The notes under the pieces were generated by a model. That model was not told the DNA's origin and searched no databases. It worked only from the letters and a program-made list of their open reading frames with translations. Below are positions 55,337 through 64,000 of a stretch of 64,000 nucleotides of DNA, in pieces (the stretch's first letter is position 1; every line of letters begins with the position of its first letter). The position numbers were made by a program, and so were the translations under genes. The stretch is from Thioclava sp. GXIMD4216. Its GTDB lineage: Bacteria; Pseudomonadota; Alphaproteobacteria; Rhodobacterales; Rhodobacteraceae. The stretch spans positions 1,839,501 through 1,903,500 of the forward strand of contig NZ_CP149926.1 of assembly GCF_037949285.1 (NCBI RefSeq). The letters are read 5' to 3'.

Positions 55337-55529
55337 CACCTGTCTCCTTGCGCAGCCCCCATAGGATGAAACCGGCTCTTTGGAAAGGCGGCAGTTGGTT
55401 AGCGGATGCAAAAGCGGGGCCAAAACAGCCCCGCATGACAGATTTCACCCGCTCTCCCCTACCAAGCTCCCAAAGCGCAGGCAGAACGGTGCTTGGCGCA
55501 AGCGCGCGGCAGAGAGGGCCCGAGACGGG

Positions 55530-56297
55530 TCAGGCCGCCCCCTGTTCGACCGCGCGCAGGGCACGCGGGGCCGTCAGCGCCGAAATTCCCAAAAGGACCA
55601 CAGCCGGCAGGAAGGCAAAAGCCCAGCCAAAGGCCCCATGCCCCAGCCCGCCCATGATCCCGCCTAGCACAAAGGCCGCGACAAGCTGCATGAACAGCAT
55701 GAGCCGCGCATGGTCATAACCGTCATCGCCGCTGTCACGACCCCGCCCGTACAGCCCGCGCCCGATCTCGATGCCCATATCGGTCAGCAGGCCCGTGGCA
55801 TGGGTGGTGCGGATACGTGCGCCGGAGATCCGGGTGATGGTGGCGTTTTGCAGCCCCATGATAAAGGCCAGCAGACCCAGCCCCAGATGCCCTTCCCAAG
55901 GCTGCGGCAAGAATTCGGCGGTGGCCAGCACGGCCAGCAAGATCCCCTGCAAGGCCAGCGGCATATAATAGGTCAGGCGAGAATGGCGGGCAAAGCCCCG
56001 CGCGATCATCGCCGAGGCCAGCGCCGCCCCTGCCACAAACAAAAACAGCACACAGAAACTGAGCAGCACCAGCGAAAGATTGGCACCGACAAGGCTGCCC
56101 GCCAGCTGGGACAGATGCCCCGTCATATGCGAGGCATATTGGCTCATCATCAGAAAGACACCGGCATTCAGCGATCCGGCGATTACGGCCAGCACGATCC
56201 CCAGCCAGCGATCCGCCTCGGGGGCACGCCGGTGCGAGGTGAAAAGACGCATGGCACGGACAGAGAGGTGACGACGGAATGCGGATCGGATGGGCAT
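55530..56297 (-). CDS. DUF1275 (YoaK-type) membrane protein
   Basis: A 255-residue membrane protein of the DUF1275/YoaK family. LAVIAGSLNAGVFLMMSQYASHMTGHLSQ is the family hallmark (first segment with GxxNA), and GLQNATITRISGARIRTTHATG is the second conserved stretch. Six or so hydrophobic segments are seen. I start at ATG 56297, with GAGG 8 bases upstream; other in-frame ATGs lie at 56345 and 56252. Function unknown. About 215 bases lie between it and holC, AT-rich and gene-free. Confidence 0.88.
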   Translation of the reverse strand: MPIRSAFRRHLSVRAMRLFTSHRRAPEADRWLGIVLAVIAGSLNAGVFLMMSQYASHMTGHLSQLAGSLVGANLSLVLLSFCVLFLFVAGAALASAMIARGFARHSRLTYYMPLALQGILLAVLATAEFLPQPWEGHLGLGLLAFIMGLQNATITRISGARIRTTHATGLLTDMGIEIGRGLYGRGRDSGDDGYDHARLMLFMQLVAAFVLGGIMGGLGHGAFGWAFAFLPAVVLLGISALTAPRALRAVEQGAA

Positions 56298-56512
56298 GGG
56301 GAGGCCTCGCAAATGACGGATGATGCAATGTGGTTCCATCATCATGTCGGGGCGGCAGGCAACGGATCAAGAGGAGCGTAACGTCGGGAATGCGGCGATG
56401 CAGCAAATTCCCGCCAAAGGTGCAAATAAAAGGCACATTTTCGCCAATATCAGATCAATTTATCCATAAAACCATAAACTTGGCGTTATATTGAGAACAA
56501 CTTAAGGATGAT

Positions 56513-56980
56513 TTATCCGCTTTCGCTCTTCTTTTGCCACCGGCCGGACTCTTCCGACCAGTACTGCGCCTTCGCACCTGCAGCAGTAAACTGCTTCCAC
56601 TGCACCCGCGCCCGCGAGAGCGCCTCGTGGTCATGCCCGTCAAACAGGATCCAGACCCGCTCGTGGCGCTCCAGCTCTTCGGGCACCACCTCTGCGCCGT
56701 CGATGCTCAACACCGCGTCACGCCCGGCCTTGGCGGGCTGACTGGCCGTGGTCAGCAGGACCGGTTGCAGGGCATCTTGCGCGCCCCCCGCCAGACCATG
56801 CGGCAGAAAGCTCTCCGCCCCGCCCATTTCCCACAGGCTGCGGTCATACCAGTGCATCCGGTCCGGCAGGGTGCCGCGCAATTCTATCTTCCAGCCCTGT
56901 TCCAAGGCGCGGCCAAGAAGGTTGACGACAACCTCCGCGACCGAGCTTTCGGTGACGTGATAAAACAGCGCAGCGCCCAT
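56513..56980 (-). CDS. holC: DNA polymerase III chi subunit
   Basis: A 155-residue HolC protein that links the clamp loader to SSB. The N-terminal LFYHVTESSVAEVVVNLLGRAL, central GWKIELRGTLPDRMHWYDRSLW, and the later RVWILFDGHDHEALSRARVQWK are typical of the family. It lies 3 bases after pepA, the same order as pepA-holC in E. coli and other proteobacteria. Confidence 0.93.
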   Translation of the reverse strand: MGAALFYHVTESSVAEVVVNLLGRALEQGWKIELRGTLPDRMHWYDRSLWEMGGAESFLPHGLAGGAQDALQPVLLTTASQPAKAGRDAVLSIDGAEVVPEELERHERVWILFDGHDHEALSRARVQWKQFTAAGAKAQYWSEESGRWQKKSESG

Positions 56981-56983
56981 GCT

Positions 56984-58447
56984 TCAGCCCTCGAACGTAT
57001 CGGCAATCAGACGGTTGAGGGTCATCACGCCCCAGCCGGTCGGGCCTTTCGGCGCAAGCTCCGTTTCCGTGGGCGGCAGCGCCACGCCTGCGATATCGAT
57101 ATGGCACCACGGCACCTCCGGCGCAACAAAATGCTTGAGGAAGGTGGCGGCGGTGATCGCACCTGCCGGACGTCCGGCAGAATTCTTGATATCGGCCAGC
57201 CGCGATTTGATCAGCCGGTCATAAGAGGGCTGCAATGGCAGCGGCCATGCACCCTCTCCCTCTTGCTTCGCCGCTTTCAACAGATCGCCCGCGAAAGCGT
57301 CGTCATTGCTGAAAACCCCCGCATTGTCATGACCGAGCCCCACGATCACCGCGCCGGTCAGAGTGGCCAGATCGATCATGGCGCGCGGGGCGAAATGCTC
57401 TTGTGCATACCACAGCACATCGGCCAGAACGAGACGCCCCTCGGCATCGGTATTGATGACCTCGATGGTCACGCCCTTGGCCGAGGTCACGATATCGCCC
57501 GGACGCTGGGCGCGGCCATCGGGCATATTCTCGACAAGCCCGACGATTCCCACGACATTGGCCCGCGCCTTGCGCAGCGCCAGCGTGCGCATCACGCCCG
57601 CCACCGTGCCCGCACCGCCCATATCCATCGTCATCTCTTCCATACCGGCACCGGGCTTGAGAGAGATCCCGCCGGTGTCAAACACCACGCCCTTGCCGAT
57701 CAGCGCCAGAGGCGGTTCCTCGGCGCCGCCATTCCATTTCATCACCACAACCTTCGAGGGGCTTTCCGAGCCTTGCCCCACCGCCAGCAGCGCCCGCATT
57801 CCCAGCGCCTCGAGATCGGCCTCTTCGAGAATCTCGACATCCAGCCCCAGTTCCTGCATGGCCGCCAGACGGGCGGCAAAATCGGAGGTGGTCAGGATAT
57901 TGGCCGGTTCATTGACCAGATCACGGGTGAAAAACACCCCCTCGGCCAGCGCGGCCAGCGGCTGTGCCTCCTGCGCCAGTTTCTCGGGGTTGTTGGCCAT
58001 GAAACGCACCGGCCCGTAAGCGGGCGTCTCGGCGCTATGATAATTGAAGCGGTAGGCCCTGAGCGCCAGACCAAAGGAAACCTCGGCCGCGCGGGCATGG
58101 CTTTCGGCCAGCACCAGCCCCCCCTTGGCCCCCAGCGCACGGGCAATCGTCGCCCCTGCCTTGCGCGCCACCGAAATTTCGCAGCGCCGCGGCAGCGATA
58201 CCAGCAACACCAGCTCCGCAGCCATTCCCGCCGGCCATTCCAGCCGCAGCGCCGATCCGTGATCCAGCTTGGCAAAGGCCTCCGACTCGACGGCACGTTT
58301 AAGCGCGCCATGCGTCAGACGGTTGACCCGCCGCCCCGCAAGCCCCAGATTGCGCCCGCTTTCGGCAAAGACGACAACGACACCGCTGGCCTCGGCCACG
58401 GTCTCCAGATCGGTTTCAGTGAAGCTGATGGCAAGGGGTTCGGTCAT
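56984..58447 (-). CDS. pepA: Leucyl aminopeptidase (cytosol aminopeptidase, M17)
   Basis: A 487-residue dinuclear zinc aminopeptidase. The M17 signature NTDAEGRLVLAD is present, as are LIGKGVVFDTGGISLKPG and MTMDMGGAGTVAGVM. The first third is the N-terminal macro-like domain. It is the first gene of pepA-holC and is divergent from lptF with 210 bases between, matching the arrangement known from enterobacteria. Confidence 0.96.
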   Translation of the reverse strand: MTEPLAISFTETDLETVAEASGVVVVFAESGRNLGLAGRRVNRLTHGALKRAVESEAFAKLDHGSALRLEWPAGMAAELVLLVSLPRRCEISVARKAGATIARALGAKGGLVLAESHARAAEVSFGLALRAYRFNYHSAETPAYGPVRFMANNPEKLAQEAQPLAALAEGVFFTRDLVNEPANILTTSDFAARLAAMQELGLDVEILEEADLEALGMRALLAVGQGSESPSKVVVMKWNGGAEEPPLALIGKGVVFDTGGISLKPGAGMEEMTMDMGGAGTVAGVMRTLALRKARANVVGIVGLVENMPDGRAQRPGDIVTSAKGVTIEVINTDAEGRLVLADVLWYAQEHFAPRAMIDLATLTGAVIVGLGHDNAGVFSNDDAFAGDLLKAAKQEGEGAWPLPLQPSYDRLIKSRLADIKNSAGRPAGAITAATFLKHFVAPEVPWCHIDIAGVALPPTETELAPKGPTGWGVMTLNRLIADTFEG

Positions 58448-58657
58448 CTGTGTTGTTCCTATGGTCCAATATGCTCGACTGGCCCGACCCTACAAAGCTA
58501 TAAGGGATTTGGAAAGCCACGGGCGGATTCCTGCACGGCAAAAGACCCGCTTGGCGGGGAAATTCGGAATGCGGGCTTTTCCAGCGCCCCGCAAGACGAT
58601 AGAGACAGAGACAAGACCGCGTTCAGCGCGGCGTGATCAGGAGTAAAGAGCAGCACT

Positions 58658-59788
58658 GTGACCCGGCTGGACCGATATCTTTTGTCGCAATTCTTGGCGA
58701 TCTTCGGGTTTTTCGCCCTTATTCTGGTCTCGATCTACTGGGTCAACCGGGCGGTCAGCCTGTTCGAACAGCTTATCTCGGATGGCCAGACCGCGCTTGT
58801 GGTGCTGGAATTCACCGCGCTGACCCTGCCTTATGTGATCCGCGTGGTGCTGCCGATTGCCGCCTTCGCGGCCACGGTCTACACCCTCAACCGCCTGTCG
58901 AGCGAATCCGAGCTGGTGGCCATGCAGGCCACCGGGGCCTCGCCCTGGCGGCTGGCCCGTCCGGTTCTGGTCTTCGGGCTTCTGGTCGGGCTGATGATGG
59001 CGGTGCTGACCCATTTTCTGGTGCCGCAATCGCGCGCGCAACTGGCCACGCGGCAGGCACAGCTGGCCGAGAATGTGACCGCCAGCCTGCTGACACCGGG
59101 ACGGTTCCAGCATCCGGTTGACGGCATTTCGATCTATATCCGCGCGATCAGCGATAATGGCGAATTGCAGGATTTCTATCTCTGGGACAGCCGCACCCCC
59201 ACCAACCGGATGAGCTATCTGGCCAAGAAGGCGGTTATCGTGCGCACCGATAACGGGCCGAAACTGGTGCTTTTCGACGGTATCGCGCAAAGCCTGCGCA
59301 CCGAGGGGCGCAATCTTTCGGTCACGCGGTTCTCGAACTTTACCTATGACCTGAGCAGCCTCATTCAGGGCTCGACCGAGGTGGACCGCAAGCTCGAACA
59401 GATCTCCAGCCTCGAATTGCTGCGCGCGCCGCAAAGCGTGCTGGAGGAAACCGGCAAAAGCGCAACCGAACTGGGGCTGGAGCTGAAAATGCGCTTCGTG
59501 CAGCCGCTGCTGGCGCCTGTGGCCGCCCTTGTGGGCTTTGCCGCGCTGATGGTGGGCAGCTTCTCGCGCTTCGGCATCTGGCGGCAGATCACGCTGGCGG
59601 TGGTCATTCTGGTGCTGGTGCAGGTGCTGACCAATGTCACCGAGACCATCGCGCGCAGCCGACCCGACCTCTGGCCGGTGCTCTTTGCGCCTGCCGCCGT
59701 CGGAGTGCTGGCCAGTCTCCTTCTTTTGCATCTCTCCGCGCGCCGGAAATTCACCGGACGGCGTCTGGCCGCAAAAGGTGCCGCATGA
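58658..59788 (+). CDS. lptF: LPS export ABC transporter permease LptF
   Basis: A 376-residue inner-membrane subunit of the LPS extraction complex LptB2FG. It has an N-terminal group of three hydrophobic segments, a periplasmic beta-jellyroll region (about residues 125-270) and three C-terminal hydrophobic segments. SELVAMQATGASPWRLARPVL is a family hallmark (coupling helix). The start is GTG at 58658, with a purine-rich AGGAGTAAAGAG upstream. It overlaps lptG by 4 bases. LptB, the ATPase, is not in this window. Confidence 0.95.
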   Translation: MTRLDRYLLSQFLAIFGFFALILVSIYWVNRAVSLFEQLISDGQTALVVLEFTALTLPYVIRVVLPIAAFAATVYTLNRLSSESELVAMQATGASPWRLARPVLVFGLLVGLMMAVLTHFLVPQSRAQLATRQAQLAENVTASLLTPGRFQHPVDGISIYIRAISDNGELQDFYLWDSRTPTNRMSYLAKKAVIVRTDNGPKLVLFDGIAQSLRTEGRNLSVTRFSNFTYDLSSLIQGSTEVDRKLEQISSLELLRAPQSVLEETGKSATELGLELKMRFVQPLLAPVAALVGFAALMVGSFSRFGIWRQITLAVVILVLVQVLTNVTETIARSRPDLWPVLFAPAAVGVLASLLLLHLSARRKFTGRRLAAKGAA

Positions 59789-60900
59789 TCCTTGGTCGCT
59801 ATGTTGCCCGCCGTTTCCTGCGCAGCTTCCTGCTGGTGCTGGCCAGTTTCTGGGGCATCCTGTTTCTGGTCGGGCTGGTGGAAGAGGTCCGCAAGCTCGA
59901 TGCCGAGGCAAGCTTCGGGCGGGCGGTGCTGCTGTCGCTGCTCAATATCCCCGAAACGCTTTACACGATCATGCCGCTGATCATGCTGCTTGCGGCGGTC
60001 GTGCTGTTTCTCAACCTTGCCAGAAGCTCGGAGCTTGTGGTGATGCGCGCCTCGGGCCGGTCGGCGCTTGGCATTCTAGTCAGCCCCGTTCTGACGGCTC
60101 TGGTGCTGGGCGGGTTGCTGATCAGCGTCGGCAATCCGCTGGTCTCGGCCACGTCCAACCGCTATGACGAACTGCGCAGCGATGTCGGCATGCAGACCAC
60201 CGTCTCGGTCGGGCGCAACGGCGTCTGGATGCGCCAGAGCGCGACCTATAAGGACAGCAGCGGCAAGATCCGCACCGGACAGGCCGTGATCTCGGCGGCG
60301 CGGGCCAATGGCGATGCGACCACCCTTTATGATGTCAGCTTCCTGATCCTTGACAGCGACAGCAATGCCGTGCGCCGCGTGGTGGCCGACCGTGCCATTC
60401 TGGAGACCGCCCAATGGCGGCTGTTCAACGCCAAGGACTGGCCGCTTGGCAGTTCGACCAATCCCGAGCGCGACGCCACCACCTCGTCGCAACTGACCAT
60501 CGCCACCAGCCTGACTGCCTCCTCGATCCGCGACAGCTTCGGCGCGCCCTCGGCCATTCCGCTGTGGAAACTGCCCGCCTTCATCAAAACGCTGGACGCG
60601 GCAGGGTTTTCGGCATTGCGCCACCGCGTCTGGTTCGAGATGGAACTTGCACAGCCGCTGATGATGGTGGCAATGGTGCTTCTGGCGGCCTCCTTCACCA
60701 TGCGCCCGACGCGGTTCGGCGGCATCGGCCAGCGGGTGCTGCTGGCGCTGGTCTCCGGTCTGGCGGTGTTCTTCCTGCGCAATGTCGCGCAGGTTCTGGG
60801 CGATAGCGGCCAGATTCCGGTTCTGCTGGCGGCATGGGCACCGCCGGTGATTGCACTGATGTTTTCGATTGCCCTGCTTTTGCATCTGGAGGATGGCTGA
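59785..60900 (+). CDS. lptG: LPS export ABC transporter permease LptG
   Basis: A 371-residue partner of LptF with the same layout: three N-terminal membrane segments, periplasmic jellyroll, three C-terminal segments. SSELVVMRASGRSALGILVSPV is the coupling-helix region, and MVAMVLLAASFTMRPTRFGG is typical of LptG. It overlaps lptF by 4 bases and is followed by lptD after 3 bases, so the LPS export genes form one operon. Confidence 0.95.
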   Translation: MILGRYVARRFLRSFLLVLASFWGILFLVGLVEEVRKLDAEASFGRAVLLSLLNIPETLYTIMPLIMLLAAVVLFLNLARSSELVVMRASGRSALGILVSPVLTALVLGGLLISVGNPLVSATSNRYDELRSDVGMQTTVSVGRNGVWMRQSATYKDSSGKIRTGQAVISAARANGDATTLYDVSFLILDSDSNAVRRVVADRAILETAQWRLFNAKDWPLGSSTNPERDATTSSQLTIATSLTASSIRDSFGAPSAIPLWKLPAFIKTLDAAGFSALRHRVWFEMELAQPLMMVAMVLLAASFTMRPTRFGGIGQRVLLALVSGLAVFFLRNVAQVLGDSGQIPVLLAAWAPPVIALMFSIALLLHLEDG

Positions 60901-60903
60901 GCC

Positions 60904-63123
60904 ATGACCCTGCCCAAGACCTGCTCTCCTGCAAGGACGCTGCTCGCCGCCCTCACCCTTGGCACGGCGCTTGGCACTTTCGGCCTTGTGGCAAGCGGCT
61001 ACGCACAAGACAGCAACGCCTCGCAGAACAGCCTGAGCAATGTGCCCGCCAGCCTGATGGCCGACCGGATCTCGCTTTCGGGGTCTGACACGCTGGTCGC
61101 GGAAGGCGCGGTGGAGATCTATTACGAGGGCAACCGCGTCACGGCCAAGCGCGTCACCTATGACCAGAAGGCCGATACGATCAAGATGGACGGGCCGATC
61201 CGCCTGACCGAGCCGCAGGAGGCCGGTGCGGTGATCGTGGCCGATCAGGCCGAACTCTCGCGCGATCTGCAACATGGCATCCTGTTGGGCGCGCGCATGG
61301 TGATGGCGCGCGAATTGCAGCTTGCTGCCGCCAAGATCGAGCGCGAGAACGGCAATGTCACCACCATGACCAATGTGGTGGCCTCGTCATGCAATATCTG
61401 CGTGGTCGGTGAACGCCCCCTGTGGGAAATCCGCGCCCGCAAGATCACCCATAACGCGCAGGAGCGTAAGCTGAGCTTCGAGGATGCGCAGTTCCGCGTC
61501 GCCGGTGTGCCGCTGGTCTGGGTGCCAAAGCTGCGCCTGCCCGACCCCACCGTCACGCGCATGTCGGGCTTTCTGGCCCCGAGCTTCCGCAGCACCTCCA
61601 GTCTGGGGATGGGCATAAAGATCCCGTATTTCTTCGCGATCGATCCCAGTCAGGATCTGCTGGTCGAGCCCTATATCTCCAGCGGTTGGACCCGCACGTT
61701 GGGGCTGCGCTACCGCCGCGCCTTCAATGACGGCGAGATCAGCATTTCCGGTGCCTTCAGCAATGACAGCATCATCAAAGGGGCCAATCGCGGCTATCTC
61801 TTTGCCGATGGCAGCTTCACCCTGCCCGATGATTTCAAGCTGGGCCTGCAACTGCGGATGGTGTCCGATGATGCCTATCTGCTGAATTACGATGTCAGCG
61901 ATGCCGACCGGCTGTGGTCGGGGCTGACCCTTGAACGGGTCCGCTCGGACGAGCTGATCTGGGCCCGCGCCGGTCGCACCCATTCGCTGCGCGAGGACGA
62001 GGACAACAATACCGAGCCGATGCTGGCAGGCGATGCGGAATGGACACGGGTCTATCACCCCGCCCGTATCGGTGGCGAGCTGACGGCAAGCTGGGATCTC
62101 GAGACCTTCCGCCGCAATTCCAGCTCGACCACGGACGGGCCGGATTGGGACGATATTCCCGACGGGCGCGACATGACCCGCAGCTCGCTGACCGCCAACT
62201 GGCGGCGCAACTGGCTGCTGTCTTACGGCATCATGGCCAGCACGCAGGCCCAGCTTGCCGCCGATGCCTTCGTGATCCGTCAGGATGACTCCTATGACGA
62301 TACCATCCTGCGCGCCCAGCCGCAGCTTGCCACCGAATTGCGCTGGCCCTGGACCCGCAGCACCGGTCGCGCGGCCCATGTGATCGAGCCCATCGCGCAG
62401 ATCGTCTGGGCCCCCAACAACCTCACCCGTGCGCCCAACGAGGACAGCACGCTGCGCGAGTTCGACGAAGGCAACCTGTTCAGCCTGTCGCGCTATCCGG
62501 GGCTGGATGCACGCGAACGCGGCCTGCGCGCCAATGTCGGCGTCAGCTATACCCGCTATGACGCGGCGGGATGGTCTTTGGGTACCACTGTCGGGCGCGT
62601 GTTCTATGCGCAGGATCTCGAACAGTTCTCGTCGGAAAGCTCGCTTTCGGGCAATAGCTCGGACTGGCTTCTGGCCAGCAACCTGCAAACCTCGGGCGGG
62701 CTGACCGTGTCGAACCGTGCGCAGTTCGACGATGATTTCAACACCACCCGCGAAGAGCTGCGCCTTGCCTATTCGGGCGCGACCTATGATCTGGCGGCGG
62801 GCTATCTGTGGATGGACAGCGCCATTCTGGCGGGCACCTCGGAGGATATCTCCGAATTGCAGCTTGACAGCGCATGGCATTGGGGGCGCGGCTGGTCGGG
62901 CACATTCGATGCCCGCTACGACCTTATCGCAGAGCGGGCGGCAAAGGCGAAACTGGGCGTGACATGGGTAAATGATTGCGTGAGCGTCGATCTTTCCCTC
63001 TCGCGCCGCTTCACTTCCTCGACTAATGTGGACCCCGAAACAAGCGTCGGACTTTCCGTGGCTTTGGCCGGATTTGGCGGTGCCAATGACGGAACCTCGG
63101 CCAGTAAGGTTTGTGTAAGGTAA
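60904..63123 (+). CDS. lptD: LPS-assembly protein LptD
   Basis: A 739-residue outer-membrane protein that inserts LPS into the outer leaflet together with LptE. It has a signal peptide ending near GYAQD, an OstA/LptA-like N-terminal domain (GSDTLVAEGAVEIYYEGNRV), and a large C-terminal beta-barrel with DPSQDLLVEPYISSGWTRTLGLRYRR-type strands. Cysteines occur in SSCNICVV and near the C-terminus (VNDCVSV, KVCVR), compatible with disulfide bonds between domains. Alphaproteobacterial length and order lptF-lptG-lptD-surA. Confidence 0.94.
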   Translation: MTLPKTCSPARTLLAALTLGTALGTFGLVASGYAQDSNASQNSLSNVPASLMADRISLSGSDTLVAEGAVEIYYEGNRVTAKRVTYDQKADTIKMDGPIRLTEPQEAGAVIVADQAELSRDLQHGILLGARMVMARELQLAAAKIERENGNVTTMTNVVASSCNICVVGERPLWEIRARKITHNAQERKLSFEDAQFRVAGVPLVWVPKLRLPDPTVTRMSGFLAPSFRSTSSLGMGIKIPYFFAIDPSQDLLVEPYISSGWTRTLGLRYRRAFNDGEISISGAFSNDSIIKGANRGYLFADGSFTLPDDFKLGLQLRMVSDDAYLLNYDVSDADRLWSGLTLERVRSDELIWARAGRTHSLREDEDNNTEPMLAGDAEWTRVYHPARIGGELTASWDLETFRRNSSSTTDGPDWDDIPDGRDMTRSSLTANWRRNWLLSYGIMASTQAQLAADAFVIRQDDSYDDTILRAQPQLATELRWPWTRSTGRAAHVIEPIAQIVWAPNNLTRAPNEDSTLREFDEGNLFSLSRYPGLDARERGLRANVGVSYTRYDAAGWSLGTTVGRVFYAQDLEQFSSESSLSGNSSDWLLASNLQTSGGLTVSNRAQFDDDFNTTREELRLAYSGATYDLAAGYLWMDSAILAGTSEDISELQLDSAWHWGRGWSGTFDARYDLIAERAAKAKLGVTWVNDCVSVDLSLSRRFTSSTNVDPETSVGLSVALAGFGGANDGTSASKVCVR

Positions 63124-63178
63124 GACAGACGCCCGATGCAGATTGCGTATCGCGGCCAATGACGACAAAGCAGGTATA

Positions 63179-64000
63179 ATGATGACGGCACTTTCAGGCA
63201 TGGCGAAAAGCAAAGGCTTCAACGCATTGCGCAGCAAGGTAACGCGGCTCGGCTGTGTCTCGGTTCTGGCGCTTGCCCTCATGGGACCTGCCGGTTCGGC
63301 CTTTGCGCAGGGCGGCATGTTCTCGCCGGTGATCACCGTCAACGGTCTGGGAATCTCTGCCTATGAAATCAGCCAGCGCGAGCGGATGATCGAGGTGCTG
63401 GGCACCACCGAATCCGACCCCCATCAGGCGGCGATCGACGCGCTGATCTCGGATCGTCTGCAAACATGGGAAGCCAAGCGTCTGGGGCTGAGCGTCTCGG
63501 ATGCGGCGGTCCAGAAGGGCATGGAAGAATTCGCCTCGCGGGCCAATCTCAGCGCCAAGCAGTTTATCGCGGCAATCGGTCAGGAAGGCGTGGACGAGGA
63601 AACCTTCCGCGATTTCACCAAGTCCGGTCTGTTGTGGCGTCAGGTCGTGCGCGCGCAGTTCGGCGGGCGGATCTCGATTTCCGATCTGCAGATCAACCGC
63701 GCGCTTGCCCCCGAATCCCAACGGGGTCAGGGCACACGCGTGCTGCTCTCCGAGCTGATCATCCCGACGGAAGGGCATGAGCAGGAGGCCATGCAGCTTG
63801 CCGAACAGGCCACCCGCGGGAGTGCGGCACAATTTGCCGATATCGCCAGCCATGTTTCGGCCTCGCGCTCGCGCGAGAACGGTGGTGCCATCGACTGGAT
63901 GCCCGTGGCCAACCTGCCCGGCCCCCTGCGCGCCCGTATTCTGGCGCTGAAACCCGGTCAGGCCACCGGCCCGATCAAGATCCCGAATGCCGTGGCCGTG
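63179..64000 (+). CDS. surA: Periplasmic peptidyl-prolyl isomerase SurA-like (C-terminus cut by the right edge)
   Basis: The first 274 codons are present, starting ATG at 63179 (a second ATG follows directly). A signal peptide (VSVLALALMGPAGSAFAQG) is followed by the SurA N-terminal domain (VITVNGLGISAYEISQRERM, then ALISDRLQTWEAKRLGL). After it starts a parvulin-type domain (VLLSELIIPTEG, then SRSRENGGAIDWMPV). The frame is open at the window edge, so the C-terminal end is outside. It chaperones outer-membrane proteins such as LptD, encoded just upstream. Confidence 0.9.
   Translation, partial: MMTALSGMAKSKGFNALRSKVTRLGCVSVLALALMGPAGSAFAQGGMFSPVITVNGLGISAYEISQRERMIEVLGTTESDPHQAAIDALISDRLQTWEAKRLGLSVSDAAVQKGMEEFASRANLSAKQFIAAIGQEGVDEETFRDFTKSGLLWRQVVRAQFGGRISISDLQINRALAPESQRGQGTRVLLSELIIPTEGHEQEAMQLAEQATRGSAAQFADIASHVSASRSRENGGAIDWMPVANLPGPLRARILALKPGQATGPIKIPNAVAV

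Overview
The window is a GC-rich, densely coded chromosomal segment with alphaproteobacterial gene order, most likely from a Rhodobacteraceae member (Rhodobacter, Paracoccus or Thioclava type). The reasons are the aerobic cobalamin genes with DUF1636 and a BluE-like kinase, LpxI in place of LpxH, DUF2927 and DUF1636 proteins, and the pyrH-frr-uppS-cdsA-dxr-rseP-bamA-skp-fabZ-lpxA-lpxI-lpxB order. I see no insertion sequence, prophage, CRISPR array, tRNA or rRNA.

1-11825 is a cobalamin region. A minus-strand operon (DUF1636 protein, cobW, cobN running off the left edge) lies behind a canonical cobalamin riboswitch. Facing away from it are cobO and then cobQ, whose structured leader looks like a divergent second cobalamin riboswitch. 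Next come the nucleotide-loop genes: threonine-phosphate decarboxylase, cbiB, an L-threonine-kinase-like GHMP kinase and a CobC-like phosphatase on the minus strand, divergent from cobU-cobT-cobS on the plus strand. Corrin ring genes and cobaltochelatase partners CobS/CobT lie outside the window.

11952-18608 is a three-gene operon: transglutaminase-DUF2126 putative amidoligase, circularly permuted ATP-grasp fused to alpha-E, and a second transglutaminase. It is a predicted peptide-ligation/cleavage system of unknown product.

18699-30832 (minus strand) is the envelope and translation block from pyrH to lpxB. lpxD is not in it. 30962-38590 holds miaA, an AraC regulator, a small unknown gene, an acetaldehyde-dehydrogenase locus (DUF779 protein, aldehyde dehydrogenase, and a GAF-Fis regulator without an AAA+ domain, with two palindromes in the promoter region), and ppx-rlmE.

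38871-47080 starts with queF and its terminator. An AT-rich gap follows that carries a CtrA-type motif and a long hairpin. After it come a DUF2927 lipoprotein and a tightly coupled operon of VWA protein, small membrane protein, DedA, M48 protease, membrane alpha/beta hydrolase and cytochrome P450. This operon is the least explained part of the window.

47108-64000 holds a sugar porter, M32 carboxypeptidase, heme A synthase, TrmJ, a ThiE-like protein with a P-loop kinase, Tgt, a DUF1275 protein, holC-pepA, and the divergent lptF-lptG-lptD-surA outer-membrane biogenesis operon, cut by the right edge.
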